Shown piece by piece: positions 24,162 through 35,774 of a stretch of DNA of 64,000 nt. Source of the DNA: Magnolia sinica (taxonomy: Eukaryota; Streptophyta; Magnoliopsida; Magnoliales; Magnoliaceae); the NCBI RefSeq assembly GCF_029962835.1, contig NC_080574.1:25146001-25210000 (forward strand), read 5' to 3'. A program made the position numbers and the translations under genes. How positions within the stretch are numbered: the first letter of the stretch is position 1; the number at the start of each line of letters is the position of its first letter. The notes beneath the pieces are model-generated. The model did not search any database and was not told the origin of the DNA. It saw nothing but the letters and a program-made list of their open reading frames with translations.

Positions 24162-25108
24162 GGTTACCTGGTAATAGCTTAGTGGGTGTTACCCTTACTT
24201 GTGTGGACTAACTTGATGATTTTTTATTTTTTATTTTTCACATCCACGCCGTTAATAAGCTTATTTAGATCATTTAATGACATTATCCCAAAATTTATTC
24301 ATATATAAATATTTGGTAGACCACACCATAGGAAAAAGTAGTGAATGACGATTAAAAAAATTTTAGGCCACAAAAGTTTTGGATCAATATAATCTTTGTT
24401 TTATCTTCATCCAGTTCTATTTAGCCTTATCAATGGATTCGATGACAAATAAACTATACAGATCTCCTTACAATGGGCCTTGTGAAGTTTTTAATGGTGA
24501 GTGTTCAATCATCACCATTTCTTGTGGTGTGGTCCACTTGAGATTTAGATGTTCTTAATGGTTGGGACTACATCCTAAAATGGGCTGGAAAAATGAATGG
24601 ACTGAGGGAATACACAACATATCATTAAGGTGGACTCCACTGTACGGGTAACGCCCGCTAAGGGCCTGTTTGGGCATTTAGTTTACGGTGGATTGAGAAG
24701 TATGGAATTACCTCTGCCAGGGCATTTATTACTGTCAGTGGATGGTTGGGCGTTTTGGGAGTACACACCTATCCCATTCGCCGGATGTATTGTGTTTGGG
24801 TGTCGTGGGATTGCAATCATCCCACCGTAAGCACCTGTTTGGGTAACGACAGATTGCAACCATCCCACCGCAACTATCCCCTTCGAGAAGTCTTCCGAAA
24901 TCTCTCCGAATCCCGCCCGCCGGATCGTCGAATCCCGCCGCCAATCCAGCGCCTCTTTTTGAGGACATTGGAAGTTTAACCAGAGACGGTGGCTCGATTA
25001 CCCAAACAGATGTGGGATGGAATAGGAGAGGATTTTACAATCCTACCCCTCCTAATCCACTGTAAGCTAAATGCCCAAACAGGCCCTAAGCGGTTACCCG
25101 GGTAACAC
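24162..25108. mobile_element. MITE of the palindromic family, split by a Tourist element
   Basis: Left terminal text 'ggttacctggtaatagcttagtggg' pairs with the reverse of the right end 'tgttacccgggtaaccgcttagcggg', and both continue with 'gttaccc'. The interior follows the family order ('gaccacaccataggaaaa', 'ggccacaaaagttttggatca', 'ggtgtggtccacttgagattt'). The Tourist MITE at 24662-25086 sits in its right arm; removing it and one TAA restores a continuous arm. Confidence 0.7.
24662..25086. mobile_element. Tourist MITE (PIF/Harbinger) with intact TAA duplication, 425 bp
   Basis: Left end gggcctgtttgggcatttag and the reverse of the right end are identical over at least 20 bp. The flanking trinucleotide is taa on both sides (24659-24661 and 25087-25089). 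Perfect ends indicate a fairly recent insertion. No transposase is encoded. Confidence 0.92.
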
Positions 25109-25149
25109 TTAAGCCACGCCCCCGTGTGTAAGGACACGGGTTACCTACC

Positions 25150-25605
25150 GAAGCTGTGAGCTACTGGACGATGCTCCGTGGGCCCAACCACAATGTATGT
25201 GATTTATCCACGCCGTCCATACATTTTCCAGATCATTTAGGGTATTATCTAAAAAATTAGGCATATACAAATCTCATCCGGACTACACCAAAGGAAACAG
25301 TGGTGATTGAACGCAGGCCATTAAATCTTTTTAGTGCCAAAAAGTTTTGGATGAATAAGATATTTGTTTTTTCTCTTCATCCATGTCCATGTTACCTAAT
25401 CAGGCAAATAAAAATCACATTAGACCGTAGGATGTTTTTAATGGTGGACGTTCAATACCCACCGTTTTCTTGTGGTGTGGTCCACTTGAGATTTGGATCT
25501 GCTTAATTTTTGTGATTATGAGTTAAAATGCTCTGAAAAAGTAGATGAACGGCGTGGATAAAACATATACATTATGGTGGGGCCATAGAGCACTTTACAG
25601 AAGCC
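25150..25605. mobile_element. Palindromic MITE
   Basis: Left half 'gctccgtgggcccaaccacaatgtatgtgatttatccacgccgtcc' is complementary to the right half 'acggcgtggataaaacatatacattatggtggggccatagagc'. The middle has 'caaaggaaacagtggtgattgaa' and 'cttgtggtgtggtccacttgagatttggatctgc'. Confidence 0.8.
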
Positions 25606-25639
25606 ACCTCACTGTTGACAGCGTCAGTGGGCGATCCGC

Positions 25640-25741
25640 CTCTGCTGTTAGTTCACACTTTACACCTCTACTGGGGATCGATACCAAGACATCGGTGTTG
25701 AAACGAGGTATCTTTCACTCAGTCTACCACTTGGGCCATGG
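25640..25741 (-). mobile_element. tRNA-derived SINE fragment
   Basis: On the minus strand the text runs ggcccaagtggtagactgag (RNA polymerase III A-box-like), then about 35 bp later tggtatcgatcccc (B-box-like). It then passes into 'gtgtgaact'. Spacing and order fit a tRNA-derived SINE related to the copies at 38965, 43470 and 58945. Confidence 0.6.
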
Positions 25742-25774
25742 ATGAGGGTGTCCCCATTTTATTTGATTTGATAC

Positions 25775-26056
25775 AACAGCGATAGTTGATACGCAGGCGC
25801 TTTCACTAAGATAGATAGATTATCTTCTCAAATCAGGCAAACTCATCCGAGCCCAAGGTGTGAGCAATGAACTTTTCATCTAAACCGTCAACTAAATGTC
25901 AGCAAATTGTACATTTAAAAATTCAAAACAGCGGTTATTATGGATACGACCCGCCTAAATTAGGCCCATGGCCTGAACGATTTAATTTGAGTTACATGCA
26001 TGCGACGTGTACAATTCTTATTGCCTGCGTATTAACTATCACACACTGCCTGAGTA
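25775..26056. mobile_element. Short palindromic MITE
   Basis: Left end 'gatagttgatacgcaggcg' is complementary to right end 'gcctgcgtattaactatcacacactgcc'. The interior has MITE-like text 'ccgtcaactaaatg' and no coding potential. Related ends occur near 22000 and 61450. Confidence 0.65.
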
Positions 26057-26080
26057 CCAAAGCTTTTCTAGCCTTGGAAC

Positions 26081-26594
26081 GCGGATTGGGTACTGCCCGT
26101 CTGTCCCGAGCTCGGAACAGGCAGGGCTCTAAGGGGTCCTCCGTTATGAATAGATTTCATCCACACCGTCCGTCCAGTTTTCCACATCATTTTATGGAGC
26201 TTAGAAACGATGAGAAGATTCAAGGCTCAAATGGACCACACCAAAGGAAGTAGTCGTCATAATGACGCCCACCGTTGAAACTGTCTTAGAGCCGACTGTG
26301 ATGTTTATTTTCCATCCAACATGTTTATAACGTGAGATAGACATAGATGAAAAAATATACAAATATCACCATTGATCAAAACTTGCACCCCTCCCAATAA
26401 TATTTTAATGGTGGAAATTCAATCCCCAATTTGTGGTCCACTTGAGAATTTTATCTGCCTAATTTTTGGTGTCATACCCTAAAACATGTGAAAAAACTGT
26501 ATGGACGGTGTGGATAAAATCTATACATCACGGTTGGTCCCTCAGAGCACTGCCTGTTCCAAGCTTGGTACAGGCGGCGTAGTACCCAATCCGC
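26081..26594. mobile_element. Palindromic MITE with long inverted repeats, 514 bp
   Basis: Left end 'gcggattgggtactgcccgtctg' and the reverse of the right end 'gcggattgggtactacgccgcctg' start inverted repeats that stay recognisable for about 90 bp, including 'ggaacaggca..gctct' and 'tagattt.atccacaccgtcc'. The interior shows the family order 'gaccacaccaaaggaa', 'gtggtccacttgaga'. Such a molecule would fold into a long hairpin. Confidence 0.8.
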
Positions 26595-27320
26595 ATCCAG
26601 AAACGACAGTAATACCACAGCTGTCTTAGTACTTGGAGGACAGATCTGTCATTTCCCTTTTAGGCAGTCTTGTCGTCTACGATTATTTTGAGAAAATTAA
26701 GGACGATTTGGTCAACAAATGAAATGAGAGGGGCATTTTCGTCAATCAATCATTTTCCTCTTTTGCCCCTGCCGCTCGATGTGTATCTTCTGCCTCTACG
26801 GACAGCGGGGCCGGGCCGCTGCATGGCCCGCATGCACCTTTGACTGGATACAGCAGGTCCAACAGGAGTGCCGAAGGGAGTTTACCGGCTGCAATCGGTT
26901 TTCCCGGACGGAGAGGGGGAGAAAACGAGAAACGGGGTGCCGGCAAATTACCAAGATGCCCCCGTTCCATTAGAAATGTGATGGATGATCACGTAATGGA
27001 TGCCCTCCGCACCATCAGCTTACCGAATCACACGTTCTCGTAGCCAACGTGTCATCCGTGTAGAACATCCGATCCGTGAAAACCGTTGGATTCGTCGTGG
27101 GAATTACCAGGTTTGAACATACATCTTTACACTCATCAGGTGGGCCACAGGAAGTAAATCTTAGGACGGACGACCTGATTTTCACACACTTATGATGGAA
27201 CGGACCTTTTCAATGGATCTGATTTCCTTCACATGATGGATTAGCAGCAAAAGTGGAGAATTGCGGTCAGCTTACGGTACTGACCATGGTTGCAGTTCAT
27301 GAGGTGTGCTAATTCCCAGA
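26595..27320. other. Intergenic, no gene seen
   Basis: GC-richer patch at 26760-26960 with open frames on both strands, but no conserved motif, splice context or start context. No repeat end recognised. Confidence 0.45.
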
Positions 27321-27324
27321 GCCG

Positions 27325-27645
27325 TGCACGTATACACGCGGGCACATGTGCAGATGCAAAGTAAGTGTGTGAGATCTGAGCTTTCCATAAGGTTAGAAAT
27401 AATACTTAGATCTATTGAGTACAACATCAGACAATTACACTCTTTAGGTGGGCCACAACGTACAAAATAAGTTGACAGTTAAAATATTTCTAACTGTTCA
27501 TCTGTTTAAATATGTTGTAGCCCACCTTAGGAGTTACATGACTTGATTTTTATACCAGAAGATCTAAACAGTGCAGTTAAACAGATGGAAAGCTAAGATA
27601 TCACACGTATCACATCACGACACATGTGTGCCGGTCAGGTAGATG
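27325..27645. mobile_element. Palindromic MITE, second family
   Basis: Left arm 'gtgtgagatctgagctttccat' is complementary to 'atggaaagctaagatatcacac' on the right. Between them are 'gtgggccacaacgtac' and 'gttgtagcccacctta'. A second member is at about 31050-31410. Confidence 0.65.
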
Positions 27646-28055
27646 TGTACGGGAGTCCACAAGCAGTTACCCGTTCTTACGTGGCACACGTGTAAGTTTT
27701 GAGGGCCATTGATCAGGGGAGTCTAGATTTTAGTTCTGGGGCATTAATTCAATGATCAAACCGTTTATATGATGGGCGTTAACATGAAAAGGAAATCCAG
27801 ATAAATACTCTCTTACATTGGAATATCTTAACACTTGATGATTTGATTATTTTCCTTTGAATGTGGACGGAATCCTTAAATGTTAATAATCCAAGGGTCA
27901 GATATTTCAATCTGAGATTTCTCTTGGGCACCATTTACCCACGGCGAGACCCGTCAAATGAACGGTTCAGATCACTGATCAAGGGCATAAGTACCAACTT
28001 ATACTACTGCGTGTGAATCCACCGTAAGTCCTATTGTGCGACTAATGCGATTGCG

Positions 28056-28434
28056 AATACTTACTGACGTATTGCAAATTTTCAATTCGATACGTCGGGA
28101 CTGTAGGGGTAGATCTGAGATGATGTTTGGTGATCCAAGCCATTTAAAATACGTCCCTCATCATTGACGAAATATACTTATTAGTAATGAAACTCTCCGA
28201 TTCGAAACTTTTGTACTTCGATTATTTCAACTTTTTCCCGTTGAATATTCACCGGAATGTTGACGGTTGCTTTGTGCGCCATTGACACGAAGGTACATAG
28301 ATTTTTCAATCTCGATGATTTTTCCCACCTTAGTCTATATATTTTGTCACATCAACAGCTCAGATCACCGAACATGACCCAGATTCAACGGCTATAGTCC
28401 CGACGTATCGTTTTGCAATTCGTCGGGATGTATT
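28056..28434. mobile_element. Palindromic MITE with cgtcgggact arms
   Basis: Left: aatac..., 'gacgtattgcaaatttt', 'cgatacgtcgggactgtag'. Right in reverse: aatacatcccgacgaattgc, 'cgatacgtcgggactatag'. Arms are about 90 bp with the spacer in the middle ('tgaaactctccgattcgaaa'). Confidence 0.75.
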
Positions 28435-28549
28435 AAAGCAAACCTCACAGCAAAAAGGCCTCTTGATCACTCGCAGTCACACGTGCATCGATAACAAATC
28501 GTGCGAGATCGAGCCGTCCATCCCTCTTGTCCCACCGCATGGATGGGTT

Positions 28550-29062
28550 GGCCCAAAATTGAGGTGCGGCTTCGGTGGATCCCCGGATCCATCGAGGTTG
28601 GTGGGAGCCCTGACTGTGGGTCCCACCGTGATGCATGTGACTACGCATTGAAAGCTCATTTTTGGGTATGATCGAAAAAACGAAGGAAATCCGAATCTCA
28701 GATGGACTATATTGCAGGAAACTAATTGACTATTCAAAGCTTTTTGTGGGCCACAAAAGCTCTGTATCAAGATGATATTTGTTTGATGTCTCCATCTTTG
28801 TCTTTGAGACCTTATCAACGGGTTGGATGGCAAATAAACATTACGGTGGAATCCATGAAGTTTTTCATGGTGAGCATTCAATCGTAACTCTTTCCTGTTG
28901 TGTGGCCCACTCAATACTTGGGTCAGCTTCATTTTTGGGATCAGATACTAAAATGAACTTTAAAACTGGTCGGACGGTGTGGATTTAAGGCACACACATT
29001 ACTGTGAACTCTACCTCCGTGGATCCGGGGATCCCACAAAGCTGCGCCCCCAAAATTGAGCC
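28550..29062. mobile_element. Palindromic MITE with gcccaaaattgagg ends
   Basis: Left 'ggcccaaaattgaggtgcggc' then 'ggtggatccccggatcc'; right 'gtggatccggggatccc' then 'gctgcgcccccaaaattgagcc'. The interior follows the common family order ('gggccacaaaagctctgtatcaagatgatatttg', 'gttgtgtggcccactcaatact'). Confidence 0.78.
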
Positions 29063-29921
29063 TCTGCGTCACGTGTGTACAATGGGTGTGAACTGTTGGA
29101 CGGGCTTTTCTCCCTTTTTGACCGTCCATTGTTTAGATATGCATGTGTGCTGATATATCTTTAGGGGCTAGGTGTCTGCATGCGTGACCCAATTGATGAG
29201 TGGACCGGATCCCGTATGTGGGCCGGGAGATGATGCAGCAGGGACCACAGTACACGGGAAAGAGTTACGTATCAATCGGGTCCATGCATCTACTGTCGTA
29301 TGCTCAATTCCCCGACTGAAATTTTAATTGTATATTTTTGTTTGAAAAAGTTAGCACCATAGACAAGTTCGTATTATGTCTTTTTTTTTTATTGGCGTCA
29401 GAAAAGTATCTCATCGATTTGGATTTTTAATATAAGTTCGTTTTTTGATGAAAATATTTTTACATATAAAGATAAAACAGCTAAAAAAAACAGATATTTT
29501 CATCTTCCTAACTTCAGAGGTACAAATAATAATTTAGTTTGATACTATATAAGTTTTTTCGGAACGAATAAAAAACGTAAGTAGTATGTCAGATCCATAC
29601 TCAAAAAAGTATCCCAAACCATCTCTTTGAAGGCCACTGTTTGGTATGGTCAGGATCACCCAATCCACGTGTATTTTAAACCATTTGCAGTAACTTCAGG
29701 GTTAATTAGGTGAACGGTCTCAGATGATAAATCCGCTTCCACGTGTACGTGGAGAGATGACTCTACTATATTCCAGCTCTAGGAGGCGGTAGAACCGGGG
29801 AGATGTATCAATCAACACCGTCCATATAATCTCCCTTACTGTGGTTGGGAGACGGACTAATTGAAATGTGTACTCATCAGATGACCTCAGCCATTGATCA
29901 GTGTTCTTCAAAGAACTGGTA
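29063..29921. other. Intergenic, no gene seen
   Basis: AT-rich 29320-29600 with T and A runs. No coding exon or clear repeat terminus. Confidence 0.45.
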
Positions 29922-30461
29922 GGGGCGTTTGGCGCATGGTATTAGACGGGATTAGGTGCGGAATTAGATGAGATGGAATTGCATTGGGTCCCGTGCCAAT
30001 TCCACTCACTGTTAGCAAGTTGTGTAGGTCCCACCATGATGTGTGGGCTATATCCACACCGTGCACCCATTTTTCGAGATCATTTAAGAGCATGTGCCAA
30101 AAAATCAGGTAAATCTAAAGCTCAAGTGGACCCATCATAGAAAGCAGCGGTGATTGAATACTTACCATTGAAAACTTCTCTGTGGCCACATAAGTTTTGG
30201 ATCTGCCTCATTTTTAGGCCCATGCTATAAAATGAGGTTACAAAACAGATAAACAATTTAGATATAACACATATGTGTTATTCTCAATAATTTCTATTGA
30301 TAGTGGGTATATCCTTTCAATGTACTACCATATTACAAATATAGCATGAAATTAAGATTACCCTTATAATAACAGGGACAATTCTTGCCCCCATGTAATA
30401 ATTATATTTTTTGAATCCCATCCCACCGAATGCTTCCCAGCACCATACGCCAAACAAACCC
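29922..30461. mobile_element. Tourist-like MITE with a nested MITE half
   Basis: Left end ggggcgtttggcgcatggta and the reverse of the right end gggtttgtttggcgtatggtg form inverted repeats of Tourist type. The matching interior ends are 'gacgggattaggtgcgg' and 'tgaatcccatcccaccg'. A family-type half MITE ('taggtcccaccatgatgtgtgggctatatccacacc') occupies about 29995-30250. Flanks do not show an intact TAA. Confidence 0.6.
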
Positions 30462-30503
30462 TTGCGAACAAAAACAGTCACCAGCCAACGCTTAGTGCGG
30501 AAA

Positions 30504-30545
30504 AGTTGTCACCAGCATGTATACAGTTGTCACCAGCATGTATAC
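30504..30545. repeat. Perfect 21 bp tandem duplication
   Basis: Two identical 21 bp units, each starting agttgtcaccagc and ending atgtatac, at 30504-30524 and 30525-30545. Confidence 0.95.
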
Positions 30546-30574
30546 ATGCACCTTTATACACAAAACTCGTAAAA

Positions 30575-31550
30575 GCGTGGCAAGTGTGGGGCATTTGAAC
30601 GGTCCATAACGTGTCCCCACACACTGAAGATGATCATGCTAGAAGATCAGGCAGGCCATGTGTACACGTTGAATGTGGGCCATTGGCGATTTTTTTACGG
30701 TTGTCCATTTATTGTCGGAGTTTTACTAAGTATGCACGCGTGTGCAGGGAAGACATCTACACGCCATCACGCGAGGCAGCATGGCAGATAGGTGCAGAAT
30801 CCAAGACGTTGAACAAGTGGGTCCGACCTTGAAGATGTTGTCAGACAAAAATCAGGGTGGTCCACTAATCAGTTTGGCCACGATTTTCGAAACAGGTGGA
30901 CAGCTTAGAAAACTTCATCCGTACATTATTAGTGAAGTATGGCCCACCAGATTTATGGGCCTGCCTTATTCATAGGCCAGCGCACATACGTCGTTCGATC
31001 ATCTAATGGATGGACTGGATCTGGTGGTTACGTGTCATTTTTACAAGCATGGTGGTGCACGCGTCTGGGCGAGCAGGATGAGGTTTACAAGTTCCACAAG
31101 CATTTGGAGCCGTACACATCCACACGAGTGCACACGTGTTAGATCTGAGCTTTCGATCTTCTTACTAAAACAATCAGACAGTTTCACTCTTCAGTGGACC
31201 ACAACTTTCAAAGTAAATTTACGGTTAGTTTTTTTCTGGCCATCCATTTGTTTTTATACGTTATGGTCCACCGAAGTGTGCAATGGCCTGATTTTTACGC
31301 TAGAAGATCTAAACAGTGTCATCCACCAAATGGAAAGCTCAGATTTTACACACGTGTTCCATACTTGTGCGTGTGCCCGCTTGTAGACGTGTATATCTCA
31401 CACGCGCGTGGAATTACCTAACCTCTCGATATAGAGCCTTCCCGCGTGATGACTTGACCCGCTAGATTTTTGTATATGATCATCTAATCATCTAATCACC
31501 GTATGCACCGTTCAGATGCCCCACGTACCAGCCATGTTGGCACGTGTGCT
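30575..31550. mobile_element. Large nested palindromic element
   Basis: Outer arms: left 'gcgtggcaagtgtggggcatttgaacggtcc' pairs with right 'caccgttcagatgccccacgtaccagcc'. Inside, at about 31050-31410, is a second-family MITE like that at 27325-27645: 'gtgttagatctgagctttcgatctt' against 'aaatggaaagctcagattttacacac'. Size and arm style recall non-autonomous Mutator-like elements; no transposase and no clear 9 bp duplication seen. Open frames through it (30611-31421) are not gene-like. Confidence 0.5.
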
Positions 31551-32270
31551 GCGTGTGGATCCAGCAAGCCTCTATTTTGGGGATAGATAATGATAATGGA
31601 TATCGTTCGTCATTATAATGTCAGGGTTACGTTAATTTAACCGTTGAACTGCCACTTTTTTTTCTCGATCCGACGGTCGTCCATCTATTGGGCCTTTAGT
31701 TTCTCAACTGGGCCTAAGAAGTTAATACAATGGGCATTTCAGTGGATGGGCCAGGCCCAAAATTCTCCATTTGGTAATCCAAAACCTTCCAAGGTGACCT
31801 TCGAATCGATGGTTCATTAAAGAAACACAAAAACCGTCCAAATTCAACTGATAAAGAGGCAATGACTTGATCGTTGTGATCTTCCGATCTAGGAGACTTT
31901 TATTGCATGGGGCAATCGAAGATGGCTTGCAACCAATGTACGGCATGGATGGCCGAACCAGGGGCCAATGGAATTCAGATTTTCCTTGAGCCCTTTTGTT
32001 TTACATGTGGGCATTAAATGTCCTCTGGTGGGCGTGGGTGGACCCGGGGGGCAGCTGTCCAAGCCTGCTTCTTTTGCGGGGATTGGGACGTTGAAGACTA
32101 AAAACGTATAAGTGAGAGAGAAACTTACTTTTCGATGCTTGGCATGTACTAAAAGCCTCGGTGTAAAGTACATCTTCAAAACCTTCACATATGCCAGATA
32201 TTTCAATGTACATCTTCAAATACCTTTACATGTACCAAATGGTCCACCTTATATCCTGAAACACATGGAG
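31551..32270. other. Intergenic, no gene seen
   Basis: Frames on the minus strand at 31889-32219 lack motifs. A near-direct repeat of 'tgtacatcttcaaa' at 32168 and 32207 is present. Confidence 0.4.
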
Positions 32271-32274
32271 GGGA

Positions 32275-33020
32275 TTAGCTGAGACCCCAGACTCACCCTA
32301 GATGGTGCAGCCTTTATCATGGGGCTCACCTTGATGTATTTATTTTGTATCCACCCCATCTATCCACTTTTATACATAATTTTAAGGCATTATCCAAAAA
32401 ATTAACACGGATCAAATTATCAGGTGGGCTATAAAAGGTTACAAAAGTTTTGGATCAATGTGATATTTATTATTTTTTCCTTCATTGAGGCTTACATGAC
32501 TTTATTAATAGATTGGATGGAAAATAAGTACTACCAAAACATTAAAGTCTATCATAAGGAGTTTTTAATGGTAGGGTGTTCAGTCACTGCTATTTCCTGT
32601 GATATTATCCACTTGGTAATTGGATCTACTTCATTTTTTGGATAATGCCCTTAAATGACGTGGAAAAACAGAACTTATATCAAGGTGGGCTCCATGATAG
32701 GGGCTTGGCAGAGAGTCCATCCTTACGGGTGCTATTTGGGGCCACCGTGATATATGTGTTTATACATCCTGTCCATCCATTTTAACATATCATTTCAAGG
32801 CAGTATGCCATAAAGGAGACAGATTGGAGAATCAAGTGGGCCACACCAAACGAAACAATTGGGATTGAATGCTTACCCTTGAAAACTTCACAGGGTCATT
32901 GTAGCCATTGATCAAGCTGATATTTTATGTTTTCCCTTCATCCATAAATAACACGGCTATATTAGTCCTCACTGGCTTGAAGCAATCCAATAAAGGGCCA
33001 ACGCGAGGTGACTCCACCAT
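32275..33020. mobile_element. Two adjacent MITEs of the palindromic family
   Basis: The first copy is about 32275-32705, with left 'tggggctcaccttgatgtatttat' and right 'aaggtgggctccatgatagggg'. The second starts near 32730 ('tttggggccaccgtgatatatgtgtttatacatcc') and lacks its right half after about 33020. Both contain 'aagctgatatttt..ttttcccttcatcca' or its variant. Confidence 0.6.
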
Positions 33021-34540
33021 GTATGACGCACAAAAGTTGATTAGAAAATCACGGTTACATTTTAGGGTCTTTTGAATTACAAATTTTCAGTAATATAATG
33101 TAAAAAAATTTAATATTTATTTAAACACGTAATATAATAGTCAAATGCAGATGTAATAAGAGATAAAAACTTTATAATTACTTATAATTTTATATTATAT
33201 TACAATAAAAATCTCCTATCCTAACACATAAGCATTAGTTCTCTTTTGTACAGGGTGGCCCAGCTAAGGCCGGCAATGGACATAGCCCAGGTCAGCAAAT
33301 ATTTCATGCCCAACCAATTCAATTCAGGCTCAAACCACCCCCAGGCCTGCCGGTTGCCTGGCCCAACAAAGACCTGGCCGATTAAGCTCACGTGCAGGGT
33401 TATTTCCCTCACTTTCTTGGGAAACTGCTCCTGGTGTATGGAGGGGACGTTCATAAAGGGTCCACAAAAATGGAGTAGATCATCCTTCTGACCTTGAGAT
33501 TGTAGAAGTGGGGTTCATAGATTTGTGATCTGAGACGTTGATCTGATTACCTCAACATGGATGAAGGATTCCCATCAATTTCCCCATGTTGGAAACTCAT
33601 CCCCTCATGGTTTTGGCAGCCCCTTTACAATGATTGGTCGTATTTTATTCTTAATAATCTATTTGCAAGCCACTAGTCGCAGGGTAGATAATTTCATATG
33701 GGATAATTTTGGAAAATTACCATCCACAGGGTCGGCAACAACATGAACACTGTTGATCACGGACTGATGGGCCCCACTCAGTTCAAGCAGGCAATATACT
33801 TCCTTGAAGCAAAGAGGAATCATATGAGAGAGAAAACATCGACACTCCAACAGAGTCCGATCCTAGATATGCAGAAAAATGATGAATATGTACACATGTC
33901 ACATAAATAACTCAAATTAAATGATCCAATTTTTTGGGCCCTAATTTTGATGGGTTATCCATCAAATATTACACACATTTAGTTTCTTAATTGGGATTTG
34001 TTGGCTATTTGATCCACCATTAAAAAAAGAAAAAAAGAAAAGAAAAAGAAAGTGACAATTCAAAATTAACAAAAAAAGTGTCTATTAACCAGACGGTCTG
34101 ATAATTAAATTAATTGGATGATGACTTGGGTCTGTCTTTACAATCATTGTGGAGAGAGATTTATCTTTACTAAAAGTAATTTATATTTGCAGAGTAGTGT
34201 ATCTTACATGTGCAATGCCCTACCTTCAAGTACTTCATATGTGTTACATTCAATCTTTAAGATGATATATGTATATATCATATGAGCTATTTCCAAGTGT
34301 CCACATAGGCTGATCCAAGGTTTGTCTATGGGGAGGTGTAAAGTCAAACGAAGGCTTTTCCCATGATGGGCCAGTAAAGAAGGCCGGAGCCTCAGGCCTG
34401 GCCTAAGATGATTATGCTAATTGCACAATTTAACCCCGGGTATCCTGCTCACCAAGTTTGTATAATTTCTTTTGTCGTTCATAAGATGCACCCCACTGCA
34501 GGATCCCGAATACTAACCCTAGTGCTCTCACGATTTAGAT
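33021..34540. other. Intergenic, no gene seen
   Basis: 33060-33220 is AT-rich. 33245-33410 has 'gcccag..ggcctg' style repeat text that recurs near 59330. 34023-34052 is an A/G-rich tract. No exon recognised. Confidence 0.45.
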
Positions 34541-35150
34541 AACTCGTCACACATGTTGTGAGCCCAAAATCTAAATGGTCCATGTGATGCAGCACCCTCC
34601 CTTGATTCGCATCTCTCTTTACCATGGCCCATCAAAGTTTTAGATCAAGATGAAGTCCTTGGGGCCGGGTTTCATGGATTGTTGCATCACATGGACCATT
34701 CAGATTTTGGGCCCATGACATGTGTGCAAAGGTGCGCAAATGAGCATGTTCCTCTCTCTCTGTATGCTCACGTGTGCACCTTCTTATGTGATCATCTGTG
34801 TACACCTTTGCATACGTGTCATGGACACAAAATCTGAATGGTCCATATGATGCGGCACCCATTGAAACGTTAAAAGTCCAAATTTCAGCACACAAAAAAA
34901 CTCAGGTGAGCCATGGCGAAAGGAAACAATTTCCTCCCTTAATTTGCATTTCTCTTTACCATGGTCCACTAGGGTTTTGGATCAGGCTGAAAATTGGGCT
35001 CATAGAGTTTCAAGTGGTGCCGCATCACATGGACATTTCAGATTTTGTGCCTAAGACACGTGTGTAATGGTATGCATGGGTGCTCAAATAAGAAGGTGCG
35101 CATGTGAGCATTCCTCTCTCTCTTTTTATATATATACACACACACACACA
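34540..35150. mobile_element. Two tandem palindromic MITEs of a third family
   Basis: Repeated in alternating orientation: 'gggcccatgacatgtgtgcaaaggtgcgc', 'catggaccattcagattttgggc', 'accatggcccatcaaagttttagatcaagatgaa', and 'gagcatgttcctctctctct'. The first copy spans about 34540-34760 and the second about 34790-35130. A third relative lies at 40110-40465. Confidence 0.6.
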
Positions 35151-35774
35151 ACTGTCCAAATTCAACCAGAAATTATTTATTGAAGTTAAATAATGCATGT
35201 CATTTCAGTGATCCAGACACTTCAAATGGCCCCACAATCGGCCACACTGTGGTTGGACCAACCCAAACAATCAAGTCCGAACCCCTAAAAGAGGCCCACA
35301 GAGAAAGAGAAGTAAAAAATTGAAAATCATCTTCTTCCGTTGAATAGACAGATGAAATACACCAAGACAGAAGAAAAAAATGACCACAATGGAAATGATC
35401 CAACAGCTGTAGGTAAAAGGACCAAGGTGAAGAAAAGAGATGATATTGTGAGGTTGGAAGAACCAGAATAGAAAGCCTTCTCTCTGCATTACAGGTGGAT
35501 GCACAATGTTTTAAAAACCAAGCTGACTAGAAGACCATATCCATTACTTTACTTTCCAGCACTTAATGTTGACCACTGATTGTCTTTTTCCATTTAGAAA
35601 GGACACTTTTCAAACAACCAATGTAGTCAAATCCACGTGGATCTAACCCTGATTACTCAGGTTGCATATGAGGCTTGATATGCAGACACTTAGAAATTGT
35701 ACCCTTGGTACACATTAACTCAAATTAAACCTACTGAATTGCAAAGCCCACCATCCCAAGTTATAAACCCAAAT
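35151..35774. other. Intergenic, no gene seen
   Basis: Between the MITE pair and the solo LTR. No exon recognised; open frames on the minus strand are low-complexity. Confidence 0.4.

Larger units (their letters stand above)
22090..24162. mobile_element. Non-autonomous hAT element, 2073 bp, with a nested LTR
   Basis: Left end tagaggtgtacacgaaccgag and right end (reverse) caggggtgtacatcgagtcaaa form hAT-type terminal inverted repeats. The subterminal regions are full of gctcgactcgagcc-type words, as usual for this plant hAT group. Flanking octamers gttagcta (22082-22089) and gttacctg (24163-24170) match at 6 of 8 positions, consistent with a decayed 8 bp target duplication. No transposase frame. 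The middle is occupied by an LTR-like insertion. Confidence 0.75.

Noticed and set aside
30611..31421. Chain of overlapping open frames suggesting a gene
   Set aside because: They coincide with inverted-repeat arms of nested elements and switch frame without splice sites or motifs.
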